Positions 1 through 15,486 of a stretch of 64,000 bases of DNA are shown piece after piece; the stretch's first letter is position 1, and each line of letters starts with the position of its first letter. The DNA comes from Pleurotus djamor. Lineage: Eukaryota; Basidiomycota; Agaricomycetes; Agaricales; Pleurotaceae. The notes under the pieces were generated by a model. That model had not been told where the DNA came from, searched no databases, and worked only from the letters and a program-made list of their open reading frames with translations. Where the stretch lies: NCBI GenBank assembly GCA_029747585.1, contig JAPEVF010000176.1, forward strand, positions 1-64,000. Reading direction: 5' to 3'. Both the position numbers and the translations under genes were made by a program.

Positions 1-1187
1 AAGTTTGCATGGATAAGACATGGCCGGAAGCGAGCTGCTGTTGATATAAGGCTTGCTGTTGTTGCTGAAGGGCTTCGATCTGATTCTGGAGTGCGATCTA
101 AGCAAAACGTTAGTATGAAGCTAGACCAATCGCGTCGAAGGATAAACAAACTTGTTCCGCCATGATGCCAGTAATCTCTCCGCTGTCTGCCTTCCTATGT
201 TGCTCCTGNGGGGGCAGATTCTTGCTGCTGGAACATTTGTTGTTGTTGCTGAGGGAATTGGAAACCAGCATCTTCCTCGCTGATAGGAGGACCCATCGAG
301 ACCCCTCTTTGCTTGCGAGCTCCGAACATAAAGTTGGGGGCAAGCTGAGGGCGACCTGTCGGACCAACATCATTTCGTTCCTGCTGCGCAGCGAGAGCGG
401 CGAAACGAGGGGGAACGAAGCTCTGCGACTGGGAACGGGGTTGATGGGTTGGCTGTTGGGGAGGAGCGTATTGGCTTTCCTGGATCTCTCCATCCTCGAA
501 GGACGCATTGCCATGGCCATCTTCGGCATCTTCCATCATTGAGCCCAGGTTTGGGGAATAATTGTTCAGGTTGGAATATCCACTCGCGCCCATTGATGCG
601 GCCTTGCGATGATTCAAATTCCCCGGGTAGGCAGAGGCACCAGGCGTAAAGACAGGAGCATTGGCGGGGAGCGAAGACTGTTGGGCGGATGCGGTCACGA
701 CATTCGCTGCGGGCTGAGTTTGAACAGGAGAGGTGGTCTTGAGATCAGCAATGACTCTTTGCAGAGACGATAGGGCATCACTGCTCTCTGGGACGGGTAC
801 GGGCGCAGCAACCTTGGCAGATGATTGACTAGGCGCATTGTTGGAACTGACCCCAGAATTGTTGTTTCCACCACGACCGCCTTGAGATGGTCGTCGATTA
901 GGCCCACCGCGATTGCCACCAGGACCCTTGTTGCGAGCGTCGGGCTTCCTTCCAGAATCTGAGCCTCTCTTGGAGTTGGTGTCGGAACCCGATTCTGTGG
1001 CATTGTTAGAGGCCTTCCTGCCATTATTCCTAGAAGACGGTCGCTGACCACCTGGCGCTGAGGCACCTGCACCGTTATTAGGTCTAGACGTCGATGAACT
1101 TCGTCTGTTGCCTCGACCAACACCATTGCCTGAAGGTTTCCTATCCATAGCTTTAGGTAGTTGTTGAGGGTTGATTTCGTCTGTCAT
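1..1187 (-). CDS. SSD1: SSD1-like RNA-binding protein, N-terminal part (runs off left edge)
   Basis: Partial gene starting at the ATG at 1185-1187 and leaving the window at base 1. The visible protein is a disordered N-terminus. Residues about 5-110 are rich in Arg, Gly, Asn and Ser. Acidic and Gln-rich segments follow, then a Gln-rich helix-like stretch after an intron near 110-148 (GTTTGT...TTAG on the minus strand). That stretch (IALQNQIEALQQQQ) resembles the N-terminal Gln-rich helix of fungal Ssd1, a cytoplasmic RNB-fold translational repressor that binds mRNAs for cell-wall proteins. The catalytic-fold domains lie outside the window, so the call rests on N-terminal similarity and composition. 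The N at 209 breaks the reading frame; without that base the frame runs through to the intron, so I treat it as an assembly error. Another RNA-binding protein with an RGG-like N-terminus is the alternative. Confidence 0.55.
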
Positions 1188-1680
1188 GTCGTTCGTATAA
1201 CGTAGTTGGTGTCACGAGAATGAATTTAGAGGTTTTCTGAGTGTTTTTGAAAGAGTTTCCGATTTTCTAGCAGGTGTACAGAGTCTTGACTACGAGAGGT
1301 GGGTGTGAGCGCAAGGTATGAAGTCAATATGGATTCTATGCTCACCTGAAGTGGGATATGTTTTGTCGTATGGAAGGCTTTGCCCTGTAGGGCGAGTGAG
1401 GGGAAAGAACGCGAATGGGGGCTTATCGAAAAGGTTGGAGGGCGGTTTTGACTTCGTAACTTGACTTGATGGTCACCTCAATATGAGCGCTTGGCTTGCT
1501 CCCACGATGGAAACAATAACCGAAATGATGTCTTACTCCCTGTAACTGACACTGACGGGGCGGTGTATACACGGACGGCATGGCGAAAAACGAGCGTAAT
1601 TTATAGAACCGGCGCAAAATGTACGTTAGTCTACTGTTCGAAGCTCTATAATAACAAAGAATAGGAGTTGCGGTCATGAA
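1188..1680. other. Intergenic: SSD1-like 5' region and IDH2 3' region
   Basis: About 490 bp upstream of the SSD1-like start and downstream of the IDH2 stop; both genes are on the minus strand. Only short ORFs without family resemblance occur here. I expect it to hold the SSD1-like promoter and 5' leader, but no distinct element was recognised. Confidence 0.5.
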
Positions 1681-3501
<1,821 letters not shown>

Positions 3502-3721
3502 TTTGTTGAATGAATGAACTTGCAGCGAAGGCGGAGAACGGAAGCAAGAGACGAAATTATCGCAACCGTCCACCCGAGTTGATGTCACAGGATATCATTG
3601 CCACGTGGATAGGGAAAGTACGATAAGATAACGAACCAGTGTAAGATGGCGACAAACGACAACGTAAAATCGAGAGAACTATGATACAACAGACTAAAAA
3701 ATCAAATTAATAGAGAAATGC

Positions 3722-4596
3722 TTATCCGCTGAGGAGACCATTCAGCTGCTGCCTGTACTTCTCCATATTTCTCTCCGTCTCCTCGTCCTCCAATTGGTCC
3801 TGCAATGTCTAGAGTGGATTTAATGAGGTCAAGGGACATATTCACAAAGCGCATAAGGAACAGTACCGGGAGAGCCGCTGTAGAGCTTGCAAGACCGAGC
3901 TTGCCTTCGGTGAGGTCGTAAAGAACTTTGTCGACCTCGGCATCGGCTTCCTCCTCGATTTCCTCGTCCTCTTCCATGTCTAGGGTATCCTCAAGCATTT
4001 CCTCCAAGACGCCGGCCTGTGCACAAGTTATGACGGGTAGTCAGCATTGAGGTTTACTCTCGACAATGAAAGATCGCACTTTGGTCATTTCCATTGACAT
4101 CTCCCGCATGGTTTGGCTAATTTGAGGCAGTTTAATCAAAGAATTGGACAACTTCATTATCTCCGTAGATTTCTGTAATGTCCCAGTCACTTTGACCAAA
4201 GCTATGCGATGCTCAGTCTCGAGCCAAGGTAGCAGCGGCACACGAACGCACCAAGTTGTTGTTGGAGCTGATGTCCGATTGAACCTAAACGAGCCTTGCT
4301 CACAGACAGCCGGTCCTTCTGCTTATTGCTCCGAACGACTTCTCTAGCCAGAATGCGCGCGGATTTCACATCTCCTTTGTTGGCCAGTTGCTTTACCGTC
4401 TGTCGCGCCTTGCTAGTCGCCACGTCGAGCTGTGTGAACGAGTCAGAGGGATGTTGGGCACGGTATTCGGGGGCGTAGCGCAAACCTGCCTCATTTCCCG
4501 ATCCAACACACGCTGCTCGGCTCGAAGCTTCGCCTGCCACGCTCTGACCCTCTCCTCTGGAGTAGGACCATAGAAGAAACGATTGATGGACTGCAT
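3722..4596 (-). CDS. VPS24: ESCRT-III subunit Vps24/CHMP3
   Basis: Small charged ESCRT-III protein that co-polymerises with Snf7 on endosomes to drive multivesicular-body budding. The start is MQSINRFFYGPTPEERVRAW, with the basic first helix typical of the family. The segment LDREMRQ, then TLQKSTEIMKLSNSLIKLPQ and MREMSMEMTKAGVLEEMLED, closely follows the CHMP3/Vps24 core. An acidic stretch (DMEEDEEIEEEADAEVDK) comes next, and the C-terminus NMEKYRQQLNGL resembles an MIT-interacting motif recognised by Vps4. At least four exons; one intron interrupts the segment between DREMRQ and LDVATSKARQ. The start ATG is at 4594-4596 and the TAA stop at 3722-3724. It is transcribed divergently from the eS10 gene. 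Confidence 0.9.
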
Positions 4597-4983
4597 AGAT
4601 GAAGGAATTGAGCGCAGTTAGCGCTTAAAGCAAGGAGGCATTTCCGAAAGAGGCAGCCCTCTACTAAATCAGAAACCCATGGCATTATGTAAGCATACTC
4701 CGTACCCAGATTTTGTTGTAGACAACGGAGGCCTCGTCGTCGACTTCGCCAACGCCGCCAATCCGTATCCCAGTGAGTATGCACGATTCATGCCCTTCCA
4801 TGATATCCTACCCTCTGTGCTGCTGCTGGACAGCGTAGAGGTGCGGATCCGATGGATTCGCTGTGACACTCTTGGATGTACCTATGCTCACCTGAAATGA
4901 TTCTCTAGCGCGACTCCTCAGTATGTCTGCCCCGAGCCACCTGACGCAGCCAACTCACATTCAGAAACAGAAATCTACCCAAC
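4597..4983. promoter_or_regulatory. Divergent promoter region, VPS24 / RPS10
   Basis: Gap of 387 bp between the divergent starts of VPS24 (minus) and the ribosomal protein gene (plus). The short ORFs in it resemble no known family. It presumably holds both promoters and the eS10 5' leader, possibly with a leader intron. No clear TATA box was identified. Confidence 0.4.
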
Positions 4984-5520
4984 ATGATCATCTCAAAAGA
5001 AAACAGGCGTGTCATCTATGAGAACCTCTTCAAAGGTTCGTGTGCACACACCGTCCTCTATCAGCACATGTTGAAGCAACGCAGAGGGTGTCCTTGTCGC
5101 CAAGAAGGACTACAATGCCCCAAAACATGAAGAACTCGATGTTCCCAACCTCCAGGTCATCAAAGCCCTCCAAAGCCTGACATCCAGAGGCTACGTCAAG
5201 ACCCAGTTCTCTTGGCAATGGTACTACTACACTCTCACTCCCGAGGGAGTCGAATATCTGAGAGAATGGTGCGTGGTCTACTCAGATGATCTTATCTTTG
5301 TTTCTGAACGGTCGCCAGGCTGCACCTCCCCAACGAGATCGTCCCCGCTACCCATAAGAAGGCCGTTCGTCCTCCCCGTCCCGCTCAGGTCCGTCCTGAG
5401 GGTGGTGCTTACCGTGCCCCTCGTGGTGACCGTGATGATTACCGCAAGAAGGAGGGTGGTGCCCCTGGCGAGTTCAGGCCATCCTTCGGAGGTATTGGAC
5501 GAGGTGCCCCCAGAGAGTAA
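4984..5520 (+). CDS. RPS10: 40S ribosomal protein eS10
   Basis: Component of the small ribosomal subunit beak. The protein begins [18 protein letters not shown] and continues [14 protein letters not shown], then [20 protein letters not shown] and [20 protein letters not shown], the winged-helix S10_plectin domain. A basic tail rich in Arg, Gly and Pro ends RGAPRE. Three exons are supported: an intron after FK (GTTCGT...GCAG, about 5035-5083) and one inside the Trp codon of REW (GTGCGT...CCAG, about 5270-5318). Both preserve frame. Stop TAA at 5518-5520. Length and domain layout are normal for fungal eS10. Confidence 0.93.
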
Positions 5521-5705
5521 TTACCCAACCTTTGTAACCTCCCACTATGTCCCTATGCGTCATATTCTATCCAATGCATATTTTCGGGCGACTTGTGCTT
5601 TGAGTCTTACAAACATGAATGAATCTTATAGCACGGGAACAACTTTACACGGGAAATACATAATGATACTGTGAGAAATAGCAAAGACGTAGAAGAGGTA
5701 TAGAC

Positions 5706-8701
5706 CTATGACGCTCCCGGAGCGCGAATCTGGTTGACCAATGTTTCCCAATAGTTCCAATCGAGGGCCTCCAGCCCTCTGGTATCGGAACCAGCTGTCG
5801 CAGTGGCGAGCCCAGCGACCACCGGCCCTCCAGCCCACACAGAGAAATCGCTGTTTCCGGAAGGAGGTGGCCAACCTACGCTGTTGCCAGTGCCATCTAA
5901 AGCTGGTCCGTTGCTCATTGTATTGCACCAATGGTCCAACAGAGACTGGGCAGCGGATTCATCATCGGCGCTGGGGCTGCCCGAATTGACAGGGGACAGG
6001 GGATATTCGGGATGTTGCAATCGTTGGAAAGTCGGCGAGTGGTTAATGTTGGCATTGCTGGCGTAGGTAAGACTTGGTGAGGGCTGGGGGGTCGCAGGCG
6101 CTGTCGAAATCATCATATTTTGCGAGGGTGCAATGCCGTTCTTCGACTGTTGCAGGTCCAACAGCATTCGAGCAGGATCTGATGCGCTTCCGCTCTTGCT
6201 CAACGAGCGAGAGTGATGCGGACGTATCATTTCATGGGTATCAACCTGAGAAGCTTTGAGCTTCAAAAACTCGATCGTTTTGAGTTCTCGCCGGGTCGTC
6301 TCATCCATGTCAGCCATTCCATCGTGGTCGTGCATGAAGCCATCCAAAATGGCATGCATTTGAGCAGCGTCTTTGCCTCTGGGTTGTAGAACCAGATACA
6401 CGCCACTGATCATTGCTGTTTGGAACTCGCGGTAGGCATTGCTTAACGAATCCCTTTTTTCTTGGGGCATCCGTTCACGAAAGGCTTGCCGAACTTGGAA
6501 GTCTTTGATAGCAGACTCGAAGCAGGCGGTTCGCGAAGGGCTATACCTCTCCGACCGCAGCTTTCTCAGGATATATGGTCGATGGAGGCTTATTCGAACG
6601 AAGAGAATTTCGGTGATCAAGAGAAAGCGATGGACAGCAATAAAGTTGTTCGAGTCGTCTAGGGAGGTATCGGGTTTGAAGGAAAAGTGGGGAGGAAGGT
6701 TGTCGATGAAGGTAGTCAACTCTCCATCCAGAGATATCACTTCGCTATAATGGCTGGGATGGCGAAGTTGTTGGAAGTGATGGACCATGCGGCCGATGAT
6801 AGAGGCCAGCTGGTGTCGAAGGATAACGAAGGTCATAGGGGTAGGCTTGGATAACGGAGGTGGGTTGAGTATATGTGCAACGGGCAAATCGTCATCAATA
6901 TTCGAGGGGTGTTTAGACGATGTGTAGTCATCTTGGATGTTGTTGGGACGTCCAAGGACCAGCGCATAGGAGCGATCAGCGTGGTAAAGGTACGACCTAC
7001 GGAAATCATAAAGATCGAAAATCAAAGAAGATAGATGGTAATTCAGGCACGTACCAGATACGGCGTCGGTACTCTACCTGGGCAGAATCCATTCCACGCT
7101 GTTAGGAAGACTCCAAGTCAGCAGGAAGATAAGGGCTTCCAAATATGATAACTGACAATCGTAGAACCATCCCTGTGTAATCCCAGTGCCTGAGCAGTGC
7201 ACACGGCTGCCCCAAGCTGGCTCCAGCATTCCGTGATGCGTCGATCAAACGTTAGAAAGCGAGCACTCTGGATAGGATATCAATGATGGGGAAATGCATA
7301 GCGAAGGGCTGGTTCTCTTACTAGGAGACGAGTCAAGACAATGTCCAAGGAATCTGGTTGAATTGCGGCAGCGATAAGGAGGGACCTGCGAGCTTTTCTT
7401 GCCAAGGTGAACAAGGAGATATTGTGAATGATGGGCATCCAAATGCCTTACATGACCAATAATATCGCAGGGATGTTACCCTCCTGTGGCGGACGTCTCC
7501 ACCGATGTTTTCAGGTGCAAGCCTAACGGCAATGGCAAGGACGACGAAAAGAAGAGGCAGGAAGCGAACATCGTTGGGGTTGGCGGCACCGATTCCGTCG
7601 GCGCCATGGGCACGAATAGAACTATAGGCAGCGCGGAAATCCCGTTCGGAAATGGGGTATCTGGTCCAGTTTCTACAGCGACGTGGCGAGATCAGTTAGG
7701 ATGGTTCAACAATCCAACTCGTGAACATACATAGAGTTGAAATAGTAGTCTATGAGGACATCGGAGGTTCGCATTGGGGGAAGCTCTTGGAGAAGCTCCG
7801 ATATTTTGTGAGGAGAAACACCACACTCCTGCACTAGATTTTTGAGGTTGTCTGCGGCTGTCGGCTCTGCGGGTGCTTCGATAATGGCGGCTGTGCTACT
7901 GGCAGTATTATCGACAATTCCCGTTGGCTTGATTGAATGACCGTTCGACTTGACATCGTTCTCTTGCACAACGACATTATTCAGCTGCGAATGCTTGAGT
8001 TCCGAACTACGCGGGTATTCATGATAGTTATTCACCTGTTCTAAGACGGGAGCTACAGCAACACTGCCTGATGCGCTGCTACCGTACCACCTCCCACTCT
8101 GAAATGATCCACCAGGGTCTTGTTCATCCGGCTGGGAATGGGTATCGTCGTCAGCATCTGACGAAGAACGTCTTTGTTCGGCTGACGGATGGTTCATAGC
8201 GGTTGGAGTAGTAGCATTCGAGGTGCAGTACTGTGGTAATGCCATTTCGATGATTTGTTCCAATCTTGTTATTCTTGCGTTCAAATCCTGGTCGCTCTTC
8301 CCGGGTGTATATGGCTGGCACAGATCTGGCACTTTCCGTGCTAGACACTGGGAAACAAGGTCAATGGCATATGGTGGGCCTTAGCATAGTAATCGCACAT
8401 GGGAGCATGGTGTCTTCCTATCACACTTGAAGGGGATTAGCACTGGTTGAGAGATATTGATATGATGCAGCAGCAACGCACCTTTTGTTTACGGCGATGA
8501 CATTCACCACAGGAAAAGCTGGTAATGGTGAGGGAATGAACAGTTCAAGCACGCAATTTCCTTGGAAAGCGTCGAGGGCACGACGAACCTGACCCGAGTT
8601 CTCTGCTTTTTGGAGGTGGGTATCTCGTCAGAGAGCTCTTCCTTCTTGCGTTTTGTCGCCAGTATCGGTGTCGAGGGACCACGGCTCCCTGATGGGTCCA
8701 T
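5706..8701 (-). CDS. Zn2Cys6 fungal-specific transcription factor
   Basis: Nuclear regulator with an N-terminal binuclear zinc cluster. Splicing three short exons gives CGECHRRKQKC, DRKTPCSHC and LARKVPDLC, the full six-cysteine CX2CX6CX5CX2CX8C pattern at about residues 40-70. A basic KRKKEE/SKKQRTR segment precedes it, and a leucine-containing linker (NARITRLEQIIEMAL) that could dimerise follows. The long middle region, including DYYFNSM and WSYLYHADRSYALVLGRP, is the fungal-specific transcription factor (MHR) domain. The C-terminus is Ser/Pro-rich and ends ETLVNQIRAPGAS. Start ATG at 8699-8701; stop TAG at 5706-5708; many introns. Target genes cannot be inferred. It is divergent from MED17, with 122 bp between start codons. 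Confidence 0.85.
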
Positions 8702-8823
8702 TGGAGGAGGAGATCGGCCACCGCCAATGGGTGGTAGTGAATTACAGGGAATGAGTCACGCGTTGCCACAATTGTGAGCACAATATTCGCCACACCGTGA
8801 CCCACGGTCAACAAATTCTCCAG

Positions 8824-11121
8824 ATGGAAACCTCATGGAGAGACCTCAAGCTCTCCCTCGAACGACCTTACAAAAATGACAATGGTGAACCCATACTGAA
8901 CCTGCTCGACATTACGCAGCAGGGAGAATTCATATACGAAACGTATGCCAACCTCCTGTCTCTCGTTTGCTCGTTCACGAAGAGCTCGTCTGCGTTAGCA
9001 AGGACCCCCCTTCCAAGGCACTGGGAGAGAAGCTGGGCCGTATATTTATCGAGCGTGGATTTGACTTCTTCGACAAAATTCAAGAGAATCCCAATTCTTA
9101 CCTGGGAGAGCTCCCCCAGCCTCGAGATGAACCGTCTGAAGCTCAAAACCAGGACACTGAGGATGAGGAAGAAGAGCCATCATCGAAATTCATGTCGGCG
9201 GAGGAGTTAGCAAAGATGCGAATGGAATTGGCTCAGGAACTCGTGTAGGTTGGCTTATATCCCTCATACAATGATGAGGCTAATTGGTATCTTAGTATTG
9301 CCCAAGGCGAGATGGAGGTTGGCAAGGTGCTCTTGGAAACCATCCAAGCCTCCACTTCATCAGGGCAGCCTTCTCAGCCAATAATACCTGGGATACCATC
9401 GACCATCCCGACCGCGACCCAAGACGCGAAACCTCCCCCAAAGCTTGCCGCGACCATCGTCACAAAGCCACCTCCAATCCAATCAATCCAAGCTTTCAAC
9501 GCGCAGCTGGTAATCAGCAGCAAAGATGAAGCTCTGCGTGCAGCTGCGGACGTTTTCAAGTCGGCTGCAGATAGCATGGAACGTAGTCGGCAAAAGGGAG
9601 AGAATTACTGGGTTGATGCACTGAAGATTCGTCGTGCCAACTGGGGTCTAGTGCCAGCTCCCTTACCCTTCGGCTCGCCTACTGGCAAGGGCGCTGATAA
9701 AACATCTCGAGACTTCCTCATAACATTCGGATTAGAAGAATGTACGTACTTGTATCATAGGTTTCGTCTCGCGGTAGCTTAATCACATCGGATTTCACAG
9801 CTGCTCTCATCTTTAAAAGGCGGGCAATGGGTCATATTCCACCCATGTCAACGAAGGTTTCAGACGAAAGTATCATTTATCCTCAGCTAAACCACCAACG
9901 TCTGTGCGTCTCACTTTCGTTCACCGATGCCACCACTGGTGAGAAGATCTCCGCACAAAATGTACTCTTGGAGTCGAATACATCTACGCCCGATGCTTCT
10001 CTCCGTGCTGCTCAGCAGGAAGTCGTTGAACAAGAAATCTTTTCGTTTCTCGTCAAAGAAGCGAGCAATCTCCCTACGGCAACTGCCCGGGTCTCTGAAC
10101 GACTCATTGTCCTCGATGCTGCCCATGGTCTGTCACTGAAGTTTGAACTCGTACGTACTAGTCTTTCCAATAATCGGCAGCGAAGAAATCTGACAATTCA
10201 CGAGTAGGTGAACCTTGATCTGATCCCTGCCATTCGTCGCAAATATACAGCAATGGACCCGTCGGTGATTGGGAAATGTGATCTCATCTTCTATGCCTTG
10301 CATGTACTCTTGATACGCGCCCATGGCCATTCCAAAAAACAGAGGCTTGGGAACGCTGGTGTATTCCTGCCTGGTAACCCACATGCGAACCACCCAACAC
10401 CAACGTTGCTTCAGCCCATATTGGATATGCTCCAATATGAAGCCTTCTGTCTCCGACTAAAAGCTGAAGTCGACGGTGCTATTACGGCTTTGACATCTGC
10501 TGGCGTAGGGACGAGTTTCCGCTTCGACCCCGTTGGAGACGTCGGAGTGAACTTGCTCAAGTTTCTGCAAGACGAACAGCACCGGAAACTAGGCGGAGAG
10601 ATGGTCCTCAGGATTGAGGATAAGTAAGTCTACAAAGTATCCTCGCAAGCCTGCGTCTCACGCAAGATTATCAGACACACGCTCAGAATGACCATGACCT
10701 CTCCTGCCGCGATGACCGTGCATCTTGCCCAGGCCAGCATAGCTATCCACACCATCCCCCAATTCGGGCAACTTCTTGCCGACGAACTAGAACATTGCTT
10801 GTTACTCCGGATATGCGAACTTGGCAATCAACTCTGCGAGTCCGTGAATGGGACATGGTTCGTTGATTTTAGTCGGTGCATAGGGAAATGGGAAGGATGC
10901 GCTCTGTACGTTCTCTTCGTAAATCACGACATACCTGCAAAGCTAAAACCACCCCCAGGAACTTCCAGGTTACCTATCGCAACGCAGCGTTTTCTTGCTC
11001 GTCCACTCGAATTGATCGGGCACACAAGATGGGGGCAAAGGAGACATACACACCCCAGAGAGGCACTTTATTGGGATGGGTGGAGACTTTAATAACAGAA
11101 GCCCTCAATTCGCCTTCATAG
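8824..11121 (+). CDS. MED17: Mediator complex subunit 17
   Basis: Head-module scaffold subunit (Srb4) of Mediator, which couples activators to RNA polymerase II. The protein starts METSWRDLKLSLERPY, followed by an acidic linker. The Med17 core hallmark follows: YWVDALKIRRANWGLVPAPL, with a downstream KRRAMGHIPP. Seven exons restore one frame: 8824-8942, 8999-9244, 9296-9741, 9801-10150, 10208-10623, 10675-10905 and 10959-11121. For the last junction the acceptor at 10958 is needed, because the nearer AG at about 10940 gives an immediate stop. The C-terminus ends ETLITEALNSPS. Size, about 660 residues, suits fungal Med17. The family call rests on motif memory and on order along the protein. 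Confidence 0.75.
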
Positions 11122-11219
11122 CAAACGTAATGTTGGCCGAATGAAATGATCATAGTAGTCGTAATGAAGCAAAGGCCATATGCGCATGTGTACAGTAACA
11201 TAGAGAGTGCGAAGAATAT

Positions 11220-12376
11220 CTACTCATCGTCCTCCTCGTCATCGTCCTCATCCATAGCACCACCCGATGCCTGGAATTTTTCGATTTTGGCGGCAATACG
11301 CTCTTGGCGTTGAGCGAGAGTGAGTTTGGGCACATGGTATTTGAGTGACTCCGCTTTCCAGTCGGTCGACTTCTCGGTGGGCTTGAAGGTGGGGTCTTCA
11401 CGGATAGCGGCGTATGCGCTGGTGTAGATCTCCTCAATATCTTCAGAGCCGACACCATCAGCGAGGTACGTTGAGAATTGCTTCTTGAAGCTAGATAACA
11501 CGGAAATTTAGTCAACTTTGAAGATGATGATGATGGGGAGAAGAGACGAACCGCTCATCGTCTTCCTCCTCCAAGCTCTCCATGTACTCAGCGACGTGAC
11601 CGCCGTAGATGTACTTCTTGAGGACTTCAGCATCGAGCTCCTTGGTCTCCGGGTCGAAACCAGGGAAACGCTTCTCGGAATGAGGGATGAAGATCCCACC
11701 ATCGCTGGCACCCTTCATGGCACCAAAGACACGGGAACCAGTCGAAGTGCGCTTGAGACCAACATCGAGATAGCACTTGAAGGGTCGGGGAGCATCTTCC
11801 TCATCGATGGCTTCTGTGAGAACGAGAGTACCATCGGGTTCAGCAACACCCTCATACTTGTCGGCGAGGCCGAGCTTTGTGAGGGCACGACGGGCACACA
11901 AGAGACCAGTAGCGTAGGCTAGAAGAATAAACGATTTAACCTCATGGGCACGTCGGATCATAGGAAGAGGACTGACCAGCGGTCCAGTTGGTGAGACCGT
12001 GGTTGATGCCGTATCTTGGCAGCTCCTTGGAGTGGGCGGAGGTGAAGATGAAATCGCCCTGGAGACGAGCGTAGACAATCTGGACGATGATGTCCTTGTT
12101 GGTGAATCGGACAACGAGGCGGTATTTTGGTGCGTTGCTGCATTCCAAGTCAGCCCAAGAAATCCGAGTATCGCGAGTATACGCACTATTTGTTCTTCGC
12201 CTGGGTCACAAGTCGTTTACGGGCATAGTCTAGCAGAACAGGGATTCAATATCTTGAATGTTGCAGCACAAGTGAGAGCAGCACTAACAGTCGGTTCTGC
12301 CCTCCCGTCTCCGGCGGTATTTGACTTGGAATCGAGAGAAGTAGGCGTCGGACTTGATTTTCTTGACGAAGGGCAT
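11220..12376 (-). CDS. RPL5: 60S ribosomal protein uL18 (RPL5)
   Basis: 5S rRNA-binding protein of the large subunit. It starts [20 protein letters not shown], then [17 protein letters not shown] and [20 protein letters not shown], the conserved 5S rRNA contact region. It continues with [21 protein letters not shown] and [11 protein letters not shown], and ends in an acidic tail ([14 protein letters not shown]). At least five exons; introns lie within the Tyr codon of TDY (GTTAGT donor), before the NAPKYR segment and before the AYATG segment. The start ATG is at 12374-12376 and the TAG stop at 11220-11222, 98 bp from the convergent MED17 stop. Confidence 0.93.
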
Positions 12377-12714
12377 CTACAAGTCAAGGATGATCAGTCC
12401 ATCCATACGGCCAAGTGCGAATCCATCCAAAATACACGGAGACCTCGCGATCTGATACCACAGCAGCAGTTTCGCANATGTTCCGAGTAGATTGGTCGCA
12501 NAGGATATGCACATCTACTCACCTTGAGGGCGGGGACGGGGAGGGCGGCGGTGAGGGATCCAAACTTTGGTGTGCTTACCGTGGATGTCACTATGCTTCC
12601 AATTATGGTGCTACTTTCTCACGGGGCAAGGGGATTACGCATGCGTAAGCGCCTAGCAACCTGTCCCCCTGCTCTCCTTCCACCCTCACAAGCTATCAAT
12701 CGAAGAATCGCAAC
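12377..12714. promoter_or_regulatory. Divergent promoter region, RPL5 / RBM42-like
   Basis: 338 bp between the divergent starts. It contains two ambiguous bases and short ORFs without family resemblance. Presumed to drive the ribosomal protein gene and the RRM gene; no specific box was identified. Confidence 0.4.
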
Positions 12715-13590
12715 ATGGACAATAACAATAATTATTATGGTCAAGGCTCTTCTTCATCTCAAGGACAGTATGGATATGGCTCTGGTGCGCTCATTTTCNT
12801 GTATTTCTTGGNGAGACTGGCGGCTGACCTCCCCCATTCAAAGGTGATGTGAATCCTTACTACCAACCGTATGCTGGTCCTTCGTTTCCACTTGCAGGCT
12901 CGTCCTCTGCTCACAGTGCTCCGGTGCCCGCAAATGCCTACGAATACGATGTTGGTATCCTCGCCCAACAGAGTGTCTATGTCCCGGGTGCCATGATAGA
13001 TAAGCGCGGTGGGTCTGGGGGGAAAGTCGCAAAGGGTGGCAAGAGAGTCACAGTTCTNAGGAAGGGAGGAGGGAAGGTTTGGGAAGATCAGACGCTGCTA
13101 GAATGGAATCCTTGTGAGTTACTTGACCTCCTTTCGTTTCGTGACTCATTCCTCGCTTTCACAGCGTGGTTCCGTTTGTTCGTTGGTGATCTTAGCAACG
13201 ACGTTTCGGANGATGTTCTTGCCAACGCCTTCAACAAGTACCCGTCCTTTACCAAGGCCCGCGTCATCAGAGATAGGCTCAGTCAGAAGGTCAGTCCTCT
13301 GTCTTTATTTCAGTCCGCTCTGCTCATGGCCCGTGACAGGCAAAGTTTGGGTTTGTNGCATTCTCAGACCCCGAGGACTTCCTCAAGGCCTGGAAAGAGA
13401 TGGATGGTAAGTTTGTCATTCCCCTGCGAAGAATCTCGCTTACCCTCGTCCAACAGGTAAATATGTTGGCAACCGCCCTGTCAAATTGAAGAAGGCCGAC
13501 AGNAACGCTATNCGACCCGTGGAAATTGGTCACAGAAAGGCGAAGCANCTCGAACAGGCCCTCAANAAGAACAGACANAAGCCCTACTAA
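12715..13590 (+). CDS. RBM42-like RRM RNA-binding protein
   Basis: Small RNA-binding protein. The N-terminus is Asn/Ser/Gln/Tyr-rich (MDNNNNYYGQG...). A basic linker GGKVWEDQTLLEWNP follows, which matches the sequence just before the RRM in RBM42. The RRM has RNP2 RLFVGDL and an RNP1-like KFGFVAFSD, plus NAFNKYPSFTKARVIRD and GKYVGNRPVKLKKA. In animals RBM42 binds hnRNP K and pre-mRNA; a role in splicing or RNA binding is inferred here. Five exons with GT-AG introns; ambiguous bases occur in several. Start ATG at 12715-12717; stop TAA at 13588-13590. Confidence 0.8.
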
Positions 13591-13797
13591 GCATAGCAGT
13601 GTAGATACTTACTTGTAGTTNGTCGACGTAATGAGGTNATTGTGTATCGCACANAGNTNANCTGCATTGAATGAAACTACGATTGCAGGGNGTAANGAAG
13701 TTATGAATTANAGTAAAGCTATCGTGAGGNGCATGCATGTGNATTGAACGAATGATCAGCAAGANAAAGACACCCAATGCNCAGACAAGCNGACANC

Positions 13798-15323
<1,526 letters not shown>

Positions 15324-15486
15324 GGTGGTTGAAGCGAAAGGGAAGGTGACGCGCAGCTTCTCCGCTCGACTTGATGTAATGGGGCACCTGTGGGAAATTG
15401 ATGGGGGACTTTGCCGGGGCATTTCCTTAGGTAAGCGGGACCCTCACTTCTCGTTTTCCGAGCGTTGAAGCTGCCAGACGTCGACG

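Noticed and set aside
4679..4900. Short plus-strand ORF between VPS24 and RPS10
   Set aside because: No family resemblance, no supporting splice signals, and it sits in the divergent promoter region.
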